NCBI RefSeq assembly: GCF_034190915.1
Contig: NW_026947484.1
Span: forward strand, 135,258,982-135,322,981
Direction: 5' to 3'
DNA: 64,000 bases
Source of the DNA: Cavia porcellus
Taxonomy: Eukaryota > Chordata > Mammalia > Rodentia > Caviidae
The position numbers and the translations under genes were made by a program. The number at the start of each line of letters is the position of its first letter. Position 1 is the stretch's first letter. A model generated the notes under the pieces. The model ran no database searches, had not been told where the DNA came from, and worked only from the letters and a program-made list of their open reading frames with translations. This document shows positions 45,828 through 57,622 of the stretch, one piece after another.

Positions 45828-46032
45828 CAGTGGTACCTTGGCTCACAAATTTAATTTGTTCTATGATTTTGGAAAAGATGGCCACATTTATGTTTATGTG
45901 GGAAAGAATGGCCGTAGTCATGTTTGTCACCCTATACAGAATTTGCAAACAAAAGCAAAATTTTGCCAAATGTTTCTGTTTGAGAACCAAATTATTTGCA
46001 AAGAAAACAATTTATGAACCAAGGTACTACTG
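45828..46032. mobile_element. 205-bp DNA transposon remnant with terminal inverted repeats
   Basis: The left end CAGTGGTACCTTGGCTCA and the right end, read in reverse complement, CAGTAGTACCTTGGTTCA match at 16 of 18 positions. No coding capacity. A clean target duplication could not be seen, so superfamily (hAT-Tip100-like or Tc/mariner-like) is unresolved. Confidence 0.75.
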
Positions 46033-46075
46033 TGCTTTGGAAAATGGTTTAGTGTTCTTTTACAAAATTGAACAC

Positions 46076-46212
46076 GTGGCTGGGTATGGTGGGACATGCC
46101 TATAATCCCAGCACTTGGGAGGCTGAGGCAGGAGGACTGCCATGAGTTCAAGGCCAGCCTGAACTGTATAGCAAAATCCTGTCTCCAGTACCTCAAACCT
46201 CCAAACCAATAA
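46076..46212 (+). repeat. B1-type SINE
   Basis: GGCTGGGTATGGTGGGACAT, CTATAATCCCAGCACTTGGG, GAGTTCAAGGCCAGCCTGAA. Little decayed. Confidence 0.92.
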
Positions 46213-46224
46213 AATCCCCCCAAA

Positions 46225-46640
46225 TTGAACAGGTATCTCCATTACTTGACAGTTCTTCTCCTGAACATTTGTTAAGAGAATTTAAAACATGGCGTCTAAA
46301 AGCTTCATAACAGTAATGCTTATAACACCTTTATCCACAGCTATAAAACTGGAAAAGATTCAAATATATGAGAACAGGAAACTGTATAAGCATTGACAAT
46401 TCTTTTCCTGTACATATGTTAAAAGAATTGAAAACATGGACCACTAAAAGTTTCATACAGTAACGTTTATAGAACATTTATCTGTAACTAAAAACTGCAA
46501 AAGATTCAAATATCTGTTAACAGGAAACTGCATAAACAAGCTAGAAATATATACTTCATGGAATACTTCTCAAAGATAAGATCTATTGAGACCTGCAGAA
46601 ACATGGATGAGTTTTTTAATGTGCTAACATAATCTGTATC
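46225..46640 (+). repeat. Old L1 ORF2 end with 147-bp tandem duplication
   Basis: TTGAC followed by AGTTCTTCTCCTG at 46246 recurs at 46393 as TTGAC AATTCTTTTCCTG; the similarity continues through ACAGGAAACTG in both copies. The unit resembles the plus-strand L1 ORF2 end ('aactggaaaagattcaaat'). Copies are diverged, so the duplication is old. Confidence 0.75.
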
Positions 46641-46739
46641 TGAAATAATTAAAGGCATAATTCTAAGTTTATATTAATGATTATTAATGTTAATTCATAT
46701 ACAAGAAAGTAGTTTGGCATGATTACAAATGACAGAGCC

Positions 46740-47545
46740 AATGTTTTTATTTAAAAAGGAAAGCAAAACAAAAAAGGGTAGAAGTGATAAGGAATTTCAA
46801 ACAAAAATAACATTAAGAAATCACTAGTTGATATATATTGCTATCTCAGAAGTAGTTATTCAAGTTACAAAATCAAAGCATAAAAATGAACAGGCAGTTG
46901 AACAATGACAGCACAAGTGATTCTGTTTGATGAACTATCAAAAACTTAGTATGGTTATCTATCTTACACACTTAAACATATTCAGTTATATGTGTATACC
47001 TACAGGTTATGCTTTCCTTTTGAACACTTTCTTTCCCTTTCATTATTACAATATCTTTACACATTTTTGTATCTTATTACTCTTTCAGTTTCTTCTTATT
47101 TTCTATGCTAGAGAGATGATATTTACAAATATGAGTCTGATTTATTTCACTTATGAAGATAGATTCAAGTTGCCTCCATTTACCTATAAAAGCCTAAAGA
47201 CCATCCTTTTTACAGTTGAGTAATATTACATTGTATAAAAATGCCAGAACTTTTTCACCCATTCTGCAGCTGATGGGCATTTTGGTTGTTTCCAAGATTT
47301 AGCTATTACAGATTGTGCTGCTATAAACATGGGTCGGCATATATCACTGTGACATGACCTTTTCAGTTTTTCTGGGAAAATACCCAAGAGAAGAATAACT
47401 GGATTGAATGGAACTTCCAATTCTAGTTTTCTGAGCAATCTCCATACTGATTTTCACAGTGGCTGTACCATTCTATACTCTTACCAAAAGAGAAGAAGTG
47501 TTGCTTTTTCCCCACAGCCTTGCCAACGTTGGTTATCAGTTGATT
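46740..47545 (-). repeat. L1 3' end, 5'-truncated
   Basis: 3' UTR at 46740-47100, then the ORF2 C-terminus with residues such as CPSAAEWVKKFWHFYTM on the minus strand. It stops near 47545, where the next L1 begins. Confidence 0.85.
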
Positions 47546-47549
47546 TTTA

Positions 47550-50500
47550 AAAAAATTTTATTTAAAAGAAAAAAAGCAAAACAGAAATAAGGGTAGAAAT
47601 AATACACAATTTCAAAAAAATAAACAGTAAATCACTAGTTATTGCCATCTTAAATAGTTGTTCAAGTTACACAATTAAAGCATACAAAGTGAACATTCAG
47701 TGAGACTGCAAACAGTTCTGTTCAATAATCCAACAGAAATTTAGGAATACAGTTAATCTATCTTGCACACTTAAACATACATGCAATTATATCCTTTAGA
47801 GAGCACTTACTTTTCCTCTCCTTTTTACAATAGCAATTACATGTTTTGGGTTTTATCATTCCTACAGTTCTTAATTACTTTTTATACTACAGACACATTT
47901 ATTTCACTTATGAGAATAGTCTCAGGTTGCCTCCATTTACCTATGAAGGCCTCAAGATCATCCTTTTTTTTAGCTGAGTGATATTCCACTGTATAAAAAT
48001 ACCACATCTTTTTCATCCACTCTGCAGTTGATGGGCATCTTGGTTGTTTCCAAGATTTAGCTATTACAAATTGTGCTGCTATGAACATGGGTGCACATAT
48101 AGAACTGTGACATGACCTTTTCAGTTTTTCTGGGAAAATACCCAGAGGGGAATAGCTGGATTGAATGGAATTTTCAATCCTACTCTTTGGAGAAATCTCC
48201 ATATTGATTCCCATAGTGGCTGCATCAATCTATACTCCCACTAACAGTGGGGCAGTGTTCCTTTTCCCCCCACATCCTCACCAGCATTTCTTATCAGTTG
48301 ATTTCTTAATGGCAGCTATTCTTTCTGGAGTCAGATAAAATCTCAACGCTGTTTTAATTTACGTTTCTCAAATGACCAGTGATGGTGAACATTACTTCAT
48401 GTATTTATTTGCCATTTATATATCTTCATCTAAGAAATGTGTGTTCATCTCAGATGCCCATTTCTGGAGAGGGTCTTTGAATTTAAGGGGCCTGATATTT
48501 TTCAATTCTTTATATGTTCTAGATATAAGTCCTTTGTCTGAGGGGTTGCTGGCTGAAATCTGTTCCCATTTTGTGGGATTTCTTTTTACTCTGTTGGTGA
48601 TTTCTTTTGAACCGTAAAAACTTTTCAACATGAGATCCCAGTTGTTGATTCTTTGAAGTGTTTCCTGTGCATGTTGCATTTTGGTCAATGGTCTGCCTAC
48701 CTCTATGTCTCAAAGACTTCTACCTACCTTGTATTCCAGTAGATTTAGTGTTTCTCTTTTAATATTTAGATCTTTGATAGGCATGGGTGTAATTTCAGTC
48801 TTTGGCATGTGGAGAGCCAGTTTTTCCAACACCATTTATTAAAGAGGCTATCCTTCCAGTGAACATGTTTAGCCACTTTGTCAAATATAAGGTGGCTGAG
48901 TATCTTTGTCGTTGCGTTTGCATCTTCTAATCTGTCCCATTGGTCCTCAGGTCTATTTATTTGCAAGTACCATGCTGATTTTATCACTGTGGCTTTGTAA
49001 TATAATATCAAGTCAGGAATTGAGATGCCTCTTACCTTGTCTTTGTTGCCCAGAATTGCTATTCTAGGTTTCTTCTATTTCCAAATGAATTTTAGGAGTG
49101 TCTTCTCTAGATCTGTGAGGAATGTTAATAATGGTTTTGGGAGTATGACCATTTTCACAATGTTGGTTCTTCCTAGCCAAGAGCAAGGAATATCCTTCCA
49201 TTTTCTAATGTCCACTCTAATCTGCTTTTTTAGCATAGCATAATTTTTAGCATATAGGTCTTTTACAGTCTTAGCTGATTCGTAAAAATTTCATTTTTTA
49301 GATGTTATTCTGAAAGGTGATATTTTCATAATTTCTTTCTCATTGAATTTTTTGTGTATAGGAATGCTTTTGATTTTTAAGCATTGACATTGAATTCAGC
49401 TACACTACTGAACTTGTTTATTACTTCTAGTAGTATTTAATGGAGTTTTTTGGGTCTTCTATATAGAGTATCATGTCATCTGCAAATAGTGATAATTTAA
49501 CTTCTTATCAAAAGCTTTTACTATATCTATCGAGATTACCATATGGTTTTTGTTTTTGGCTCTGTTGATGTAATGTATTGATTTGCATATGTTAAACCAT
49601 CCCTGCATTCCTGGAATGAATCCCTCTGGGTTGTGATGTATAATCTTCTTGATGATTTGCTGCATTCTAGTTGCCAGTATTTTATCAAGAATCTTTACAT
49701 CAATGTTCATTAGTGAGATTGGCTTACAGTTCTCCTTTTTGTTTGGGTCTTTCTCTGGTTTTGTGGTACTTGCCTCTAGGAATGATTTAGGGAGAATTGT
49801 TCCCTTTCAATTTCATTGAAGAGTTTGAGTAGTACTGGCATCAAATCTCTAAAATTCTTGTAGAATTCAGCCATGAATGCGTCAGGACCTGGGCTTTTCT
49901 TTGTTGGTAAGTTTTTAATTACGTTTTCAATTTCAATAGCTGATACTGGGTTATTCAAAATTGCTGTATCTTCTTGGTTGAACTTTGGTAGTTAATATGT
50001 TTCTAGAAATCTGTCCGTTTCCTCTGTGTTTTCCACTCTATGTGAGTAGAGATTTCAAAGTAGGTATTCTTGATCTTTTGAATTTCCATGGAATCTATAG
50101 TAATTTCCCTCTTTTCAGTCCTTATTGCATGAATTTGGGTTTTTTCTTTTTCTTGATAAGGTTAGCCAGAGGTTTGTCAGTTTTGTTTATTCTCTCAAAA
50201 AACCATCTTTTTGATTCAGTAGTTATTTTTATTATTTTCAATTGCATTGAATCTTTTTGCTGTGATCTTTACAATTTACTCTCTTCTATCAGCTTTGGGT
50301 TTAATTTGCTTTTCTTTTTCTAGAAGCTTGAAATGTGGCATTAGGTTGTTTATTTGTGCTCGTTCTGTTTTCTTGATATGACAGTTTATTCATATACATT
50401 TCCCTCTTAAGACCACTTTCATTGCATCCCACAGATTACAGTATGTTGTTTTCTGAATTTTCATTGAATTGTAGGTATTGCATATTTCTTCTTTAATTTC

Positions 50501-50925
50501 ATCTGTAGCCCACTGTTTGTTCACAAGTTTTTTATTTAAGTTCCATGTATTTATGCAGGTTTTGGAATTTCTTTTGCCATTAATTTCCCATTTCAGTGTG
50601 CTATGTTTACATATTACACATGGGATAATTTCAATACCTTTGCATTTACTTAAGAATATTTTATGGGATAATATATGGTCTATTTTGGAGAATATCCCAT
50701 GTGCAGCTGAGAAGAATGTGTATTCTGATGTGGTTGGGTGGAACACTCTGTAAATATCTGCTAAGTCCAATTGCTCATAGGTATGATTCAGTTCTGTTAC
50801 TTCTTTGCCAACTTTTTGACTAGTTCACAATGAGTTATTAAAGTCCCTGTTATAATTGCGTTCTTATATATTTTGTTTTTCATGTCCATTAGTATTTGTC
50901 TTATATAGTTGGGTTTCAGTTGACT
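47550..50925 (-). repeat. 5'-truncated L1 with most of ORF2
   Basis: 3' UTR from 47550, ORF2 C-terminus at about 47880-48690 (for example CPSTAEWMKKMWYFYTVEY), RT region at 49.47-49.96 kb (with [11 protein letters not shown], motif A) and the endonuclease C-terminus at 50.39-50.77 kb. Several frameshifts and stops, plus a small deletion near 49500. Not capable of retrotransposition as it stands. Confidence 0.85.
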
Positions 50926-53900
50926 TCCTAATGGCAGCCATTATTTCTGGAGTGAGATGAAACCTCAGTGCTGTTGGACTGATGATAGTGGAAAATACTG
51001 TCTTGTTCCAAATTTTAGAGTGAAAGCTTTCAGTTTTTGTCCATTTAGTATAATGTTGGCTGATGGTTTGTCATAGATGGTTCTAATGAGATTGTTGTAG
51101 ACAACGTCTATTCCGAGTTTCTGTAGGGTTTTTAACATGAAAAAGTGTTGGACTTTATCAAAAGCTTTTTTCTGTGTCTACTGAGATGATTCTGCAATTT
51201 TTGTCTTTGGCTCTATTGATGTGGTATATTACATTTGTAGATTTGCATATGTTAAACCATCCCTATATTTTTGGGATAAATCTCACTTGGTCATGATGTA
51301 TAATCTTCTTGATGACTTGTTGCATTCTGGTTGCTAGTATTTTATTGAGATGCAAATCAATGTTCATTAGTGAGATTGGCCTATTGTTCTCCTTTTTGGT
51401 TGGATCTTTCTCTGGTCTTGGTATCAAAGTAATACTTGGCCCTAGGAATGAGTTAGGGAGGATTGCTTGCTTTTCAATTTCATTGAAGAGTTTGGGGAGT
51501 AGTGGCATCAAATCTTCTCTAAATTTCTTGTAGAATTCAGGCATGAATCCATCAGGACATGGGCTTTCCTTTGTTGGTAAGTTTTTAATCACACTGTCAA
51601 ATTCAACAGCTGATATTGGGTTATTAAAATTGTTATATCTTCTTGATTGAGCTTTGGAAGTTCATACGTTTCTAGAAATCTGTCCATTTCCTCTGTGTTT
51701 TCTACCTCATGTGAGTAGAGGTTTTCAAAGAGGTATTAATGGTCTTTTGGATTTCCATAGGATTGGTAACAATTTCTCTCTTTTCAGTCCTCATTGCATG
51801 AATTTGAGTATTTTCTTTCTTTTCCTTGATAAGGTTAGCTAGAGGTTTGTCAATTTTGTTTATTCTCTCAAAAAACCAGCTTTTTGATTCACTAATTCTT
51901 TGTGTTTCTTTTTAGTCTCAGCTGCATTAATTTCTGCTCTAATCCTTATAATTTCCTCTCTTTGAGCTTTGGCTTGACTTGCTCTTCTTTTTCTGGAAGC
52001 TTGAGATGTAGCATTAGATTGTTTATTTTTGCTCTTTTGGTTTTCTTGATATGACAATTTATTGCTATGTATTTCCCTCTTAGGACCATTTTCATTGTGT
52101 CCCACAAGTTTTGGTAGATTGTATCTGTATTTGCATTGAATTGTAGGTATTGCTTAATTTCTTCTTTAATCTCACCTGTAACCCATTGAGTGTTCAGTAG
52201 ATTATTTAAGTTCCATGTATTTATGCAGGTTTTGCAATTTCTTTGGCAATTAATTTCCAATTTCCAGATAATATGCACAGGATAATTCAATCCCTTTACA
52301 CTTACTTAAAATATTTTATGGGCTAATAAATAGTCTGTTTTGGAGAATGTCCCATGCGTAACTGAAAAGAATGTATATTCTGATGCAATTGGGTGGAACG
52401 CTCTGTAAACGTCTTCTAAGTCCATTTGCTCACAGGTTTGATTCAGTTCTGTTCTCTGACAACTTTTTGTCTAGTTGATCTGTCTCTTTGTGACAGTGGG
52501 GTATTAAGGTCCCCTATGTTACAGTTGTGTTGTTGCTTGTTTGGTTTTTCATATCTATTAGTATTTGTCCTATATAGGTGGGTACTCCTGTATTTGTTGC
52601 ATATATGTTTATGATTGTTAGCTCTCCTTCTTGAATTATTCCCCTGACAAGTATGTGGTGACCTTCTTTATCTATTTTGATCATTTTTGATTTGAAGTTC
52701 ACCTTGTCTGCAAATAGAATAGCTACCACTGCTTTTCTGGGTTCCTGTCACATGGAATATTGTTTTCCATCCTTTGACTTTTAGTCTGTGAGTTTCCTTT
52801 TGAATCAGATGTGTTTCTTGTACACAGCATACTGTTGGATCCTATTTCTTGTTCCATTGCCAGTCTGTTTGTTTTAATAAGTGAATTGAGGCCATTTACA
52901 TTGATGGTTTTAACTTATATGTCCTGCACTAAGTTTGTGATGTTATTTTCCTGCTTTTCCCACTGTTTAATTGCTTGTCCTGTCTGGTGCTTTCTTTCTG
53001 TTGTTGTTCTGGAAATTGTAGTCATTTTTATCTCTATCAAGTATGTCCTTCAGTACTCTTTCTAATGTTGGTTTGGTAGACCTGAATTTCTTTAGATGTT
53101 CTTTGTCATGGAAGTATCTTATTTCTTCATTAAATTTCAAAGAAAGTTTTTCAGGATACATCAATCTGGGTTGAAAGTTGTTTTTATTCAAGGCCTGAAA
53201 TACCTCACTCCAAGCTTGTCTTAACTCGAGGGTTTGTGCTGAAAAGTCTGCGATTCTAATGGGCTTTTCTTGATAGGTAAATTGTCTCTTTTCTCTAACA
53301 GCTTTTAGTATTGTTTTTATGCTCTATGTCTGGGATCTTAATTATTATCTGTCTGGATTCTATATGCCTCACTTATCTGCATATCAGATTCTCTCCCTAT
53401 GTTTGGGAAATTTTCTGCTATTACTTCTGGAATAGTTTACTGATATCATTCACATTCACTCCTGCATCTTCATTGATGCCTATTAATCTTACATTGTTTC
53501 TCTTTCCATCATCTTGAAGCTGTTGAGTTTTCATTTCATGCTGCCTTGTTATTTTTAAAAGGGCTCATCATTTTATGATCGGTAGCTATGATCCTATCCT
53601 CAAGGCCTGAAATTCTATCCTCAGCTTCATTAAAATTGTTTTACCAGCTTTCAATAGAATTTTTTATTTCTTGGATATGTCTTTGAATTTATTTCATATA
53701 TTATGATTCTTTTCTATATTGTTCATTTAAGGTTTCCATCATTTCCCCATCCTCCTGTTCATTTTTATCTATGTCTTTGGTAGGTTTCCTGAGCAAGTCC
53801 TTTATTAAATTTGCCATTTCTGTCTTTTAAGTGGGAGATTATCTCATTTCCTCCATAGCTTCGTGGATTTGTTTTTTTGTTTCATTTGCTATCTTTTTAG

Positions 53901-54960
53901 AAATTTCAGGAGTATAATTTCTAATATCCTGTATTTGAATGTCTCCTGTACTTTCTCCTGGTACATTAGATATTTGGTATTGCACTTTGCCTTTTCATTT
54001 TGTCATTTTCACCTTTCAGGCTCATATTTGGGCTTTCAATCTCACTAGTCTCAACTATTGATAGTGTACATCTTAGGGTTCTGTTGTGTGGCTGATGTTT
54101 TTCCAGTTGCTGGGTACCACAATGAAGAGGAGGGCCAGGCACCTGAATTTGAATTTCTCCTACATGGCCTGTTTGGTGAGTTGTATAGTTTTCCTAGGTT
54201 GGTTAGCCTAGGAGTATTGGTTTAAGTCAACCCTTAGTTCCTGGTTTTACTATGGCTTCAGGTTTTTCCAGGCCACAAAATCTGCCTGCCTATAGTGTTT
54301 GCCTCAGCTGGGTCTCCTACTGTGTCACTGGGTGTCTAATAAGCCCTTTTGATTTCCTCCATGTTAGGGGAGGCCTTTTTGGCATTCTCTTCAACCCACC
54401 TGATATTCTCCATATGGATGAAGGACTCACACAATCTTTTAGGCTCTGGGGTCCTATAGCTTGATGGGACTTATAGTTCCTGTTCCCTACTGAAGTCCTC
54501 TATGTTAGGAGCAAACTAACACACCCACTTTTGATGGAAGCCTGCTGAGGTCCTCTGTTTGGATGAGGGATTACTGGCCTCCCATCAGCCCAGCAAGTTA
54601 ATCCACTGATGTAAAAGGTCCTGGGAGGAGGAGGACAGCTGAAGATCCACAGCAATATTAAGTCCAAAATGTTGAGGGGTGACGGGGTATCCAAAGCCGT
54701 ACGGTCTGTCCAAGGTTAGAGGGTGAGGGGGACCTGGCAGCTGAAGCTCTGAATTCTCTGCAAGGTCTGGGGAATTGAAGCTGTTTGCACAGCTGAAGCT
54801 CTGTGTTCCCTCCCACGTCCAGGTGGGCAAGGCAGGGTTGGCAGGTGAAGCTCCGTGTTCCCTTGGAGGTCTGTGGGGACAAAGCCAATTTAGTAGAGAC
54901 AGAACAGAACTGTTGAATGCCTGGTTGGGAGACATATTAGTCTGGGAAGGCATATGTGCA
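50926..54960 (-). repeat. L1 with ORF2 (internally deleted), ORF1 and 5' UTR
   Basis: A short ORF2 C-terminal stub at 50.93-50.98 kb jumps to the RT region (51.0-51.6 kb), followed by the endonuclease part (51.9-52.8 kb), the ORF1 C-terminus (52.97-53.19 kb, with RLMYPEKLSLKF), the rest of ORF1 to about 53.9 kb, and a GC-rich 5' UTR to about 54.96 kb. Frames are broken throughout. The most complete 5' end in the window. Confidence 0.85.
54736..54890 (-). repeat. Three 52-bp monomer-like repeats in L1 5' UTR
   Basis: CTGAAGCTC or GTGAAGCTC begins at 54741, 54793 and 54845, exactly 52 bp apart, each followed by 'cgtgttccct'-like or related bases. Short tandem monomers in the L1 5' UTR carry promoter activity in mouse L1s (family knowledge); here this is inference. 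Confidence 0.6.
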
Positions 54961-54994
54961 AATTTTCTGATATGGAAATTATATCTTTAATATT

Positions 54995-55170
54995 TTAATT
55001 TTTTTACTTAAACAAAAATGAAAGGAAAACAAGACATCACAGAAAAAATGGTAGTAATACAGAATTTCAAAGAAAAATATTAACACTAAGAAGTTACTAG
55101 TTGATAAGTTACGTTGTCTTCTTAGAAATAGTTGTTCAGGTTACAAAATTAAAGCATTACTGGGTACATT
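54995..55170 (-). repeat. L1 3' UTR fragment
   Basis: Starts at a T-rich tail and contains 'acagaatttcaaagaaaaat' and 'aaatagttgttcaggttac', matching the 3' UTR unit of the neighbouring L1s. It abuts the L1 above. Confidence 0.75.
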
Positions 55171-55179
55171 TGCATTTTC

Positions 55180-56090
55180 TATGGTTTTGAAATTATCTGT
55201 AGCATCTATAGTAATCTCCTCTTATCCTTCCTGGTATTGGTTATTTATGCTGCCTTTTATTTTGATCAAGATCACTAGGAGTGTGTTAGCTTTGGAAGTT
55301 TTTAAAAAAATGTAATCCTTCAGATTTGTTGGTTGTTTTATTAACTTATAAATTTGATTTTATTAATACTAAATTTTATATTTTGTTTTTTCTTTATGTT
55401 GTATAACTTGCGATCTATTTTTACATAATTAACTTTGTTTTTCTAATATATCCATCTCGAGGCTGTAAAATTCACTTTCTGTATTGCTATGGCTATATCC
55501 TATAGATTTTGAAATATAGTAAATTAGTATTACTGACTTAATAATCTCCTATATTTCTTAATTTATAAACCAAAGAGAGTATTTTAAGTTTTTATTATGA
55601 TTTCTAGCATTAGAGAGCACACTAGACTGAGTACTTTCAAATTTACCAATATTTGCTTGATGACCCAGTGTAAGATTAGTTTTTGTAAATGGACCTTACA
55701 TACCTGGCAGCAATATATATCCTAGTTGTGTGGTGTTCCATTAATGAGATTACTGGTCATAATCTTTAAGTTTGTATATCCTTTCTGTTTCTGTGTCTTT
55801 ATTGAGTTTCCCCTTATTTTTTATTAATTACTTTGCAGAAAAATGTCTCAGTTGTGAATTACTGTTATTTGTAGTTCTCTCAACTTTTTAAAGCTGATAT
55901 TATTAGGTATGTTTATTATTTAGGATATGATATATAACATAGTATTGTCATTTATATGTAATTTTTTATTTTATTACCTTTGTCTCTGGTAGCACTTCTT
56001 TGTTTTAGAACAGTTTTTCTCTTAGGACTATACAGATTTTCTTGTGTTTGTTTGCATGATAAATCTTTACAAATTAATTCTTGTCCTCTC
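55180..56090 (-). repeat. Old L1 ORF2 remnant
   Basis: TTGGTTATTTATGCTGCC, CTTTTTATGTTG-like and CTATGGCTATATCCTATAGA follow the order of old L1 ORF2 in reverse complement. Strongly decayed. Confidence 0.6.
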
Positions 56091-56109
56091 CTTTCTTCTT
56101 CCTTATCCT

Positions 56110-56328
56110 TCCTCTCCCTCCCTTGCTTCCTTCCTTTCTTTCCTCCCTTCCTTTTGTACTGGTGATTAAACTCAGGGTCTTCACACTGAGCTACATGCCA
56201 GCCCTTTTTTATATTTTATTTCAAGACAATATCTCACTAAGTTGTCCAGTCTGGGCTTGAACTTGAAATCTTTCAACTTTGGTCTCCCAAAATACTGGAT
56301 TATAGGTGTGAGCCACTAAGCTTGACTT
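56110..56328 (-). repeat. B1-ID dimer SINE with pyrimidine tail
   Basis: A (CCTT)n tract, ID part TTGTACTGGTGATTAAACTC, then B1 part TTCAAGACAATATCTCACTA and CTGGATTATAGGTGTGAGCC. Confidence 0.8.
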
Positions 56329-56329
56329 A

Positions 56330-56600
56330 TATCTTTGTTTTATATGTCTCTTATAAATAGCATATTGTTGTTTATAATTGTATCTCTTCTAAAAATCTTT
56401 GTCTTTTTTACTGGTAAACTTGGCTTTCACATACATCATCTCCATCATGTGTCATGTTTTATATACTACTGTATTGTGTTGTTATCGTCATTTGTTTTAA
56501 TGATTTATTTATTTTAAAAAAGCAAAACAAAAAGGATAGAAATGATACAGAATTTCAAAAAATAGGAAATTAACACTAATTAATATATTGCATATTGAGT
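56330..56600 (-). repeat. Old L1 piece followed by a young L1 3' tip
   Basis: 56330-56500 resembles ORF2 of old L1 (TATGTCTCTTATAAATAGCA). 56505-56600 carries the young 3' UTR start (AAAAAAGCAAAACAAAAAGG). Confidence 0.55.
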
Positions 56601-57479
56601 TTTAGTGATTTAAAATATTATTAAATATTAAAACATTATCCAGGATGAAGGGATAGTAACAGTTTGACACATTTGTAGCAAGAGGTGTATAGAAGAGAAT
56701 TTATAGCTTTATATCATTATCTGTAAATAATTGATAGGCATAGATAAGTTTGGTATATTCATATAATGAAACACTATTAAGCAAAGGAAATGAACTATAT
56801 TTATACATGTAAATATCTAAAACATGTTGAATAAAAACCAAGACATATATATACTGTGAAAGTTAATGTTTAAAACACTACTTATACATAATTATTCGAT
56901 GAAACTATAAAGAAAATGAGAATAAAGAATATAGGTATTAAGAATATTACAGATGAGGGAGGCAGAAGGGGAAAACTAATCAAGAGGTCCTTTAGCCTTT
57001 ACCAATACTGGTTAATTCATGGATATAGTTGGTGGATCATTAATGGATTTAGAATACAATCTGATTCATTGTTAAATTACACATGCCTCTCTTCCTTATG
57101 TCTTGTTCCTGTCAAATACACTTCTCCCAATTCTAATTCATCCCTAAGGTAATAGTGAATCTAAAGGATGGGTTCTAACTGAGGGCATATTTCTATTGGT
57201 AACTGTTATATTTGACTCAGCTTTGTAAACATTTATACAAATTGTGTAACAACAGCAGAAATTGAAATTGTTTCCTCTTCATAGAAAACTAGTCTCATCA
57301 TTTTATGGAAAAAAGGTAAAACAAAATTTCTTAACAGAATAATAGAATATCAGTTAATACGGTAGTTGCTCAGTGTATAAGATATGGGCATAAAAGTTTC
57401 TCCAATGGATATTAGCACAAACCTTCATTTTTAATGATCTAAGAGACCCTAACAATGTATCCTACTTGCATTTTTTCCA
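56601..57479. other. Intron 15 stretch, possible old L1 traces
   Basis: AT-rich. Around 56640-56900 there may be a sense old-L1 end, low confidence. Nothing else supported. Confidence 0.35.
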
Positions 57480-57561
57480 TTTTACCTACTGTTCTATTCC
57501 CTTTCACCCATCCTGATTCCTTTATCCTTTTGAACAATTTCTTCCCATTTTACAATATCTG

Positions 57562-57622
57562 TTTGGATCCTGAGAAGATGGCGGATTGATAGGTAGCAGG
57601 GTAGAGAGTCTCTCTGAGAAAA
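57562..57622 (+). mobile_element. 61-bp insertion resembling an L1 5' tip, with target duplication
   Basis: Flanked by ACAATATCTG (57552-57561) and ACAGTATCTG (57623-57632). The insert carries GAGAAGATGGCGGATTG, the kind of AAGATGGCGG start seen at L1 5' ends, and ends in GAGAAAA as a short A-tail. It interrupts antisense L1 sequence. Confidence 0.65.

Noticed and set aside
46927..53517. Many frames with reverse-transcriptase or endonuclease-like pieces
   Set aside because: Real L1 ORF1/ORF2 relics, but none is a full-length frame; annotated as repeats and not as genes.
54585..54953. 122-codon proline-rich minus-strand frame
   Set aside because: It lies in the GC-rich L1 5' UTR; open only because of the base composition and 52-bp repeats.
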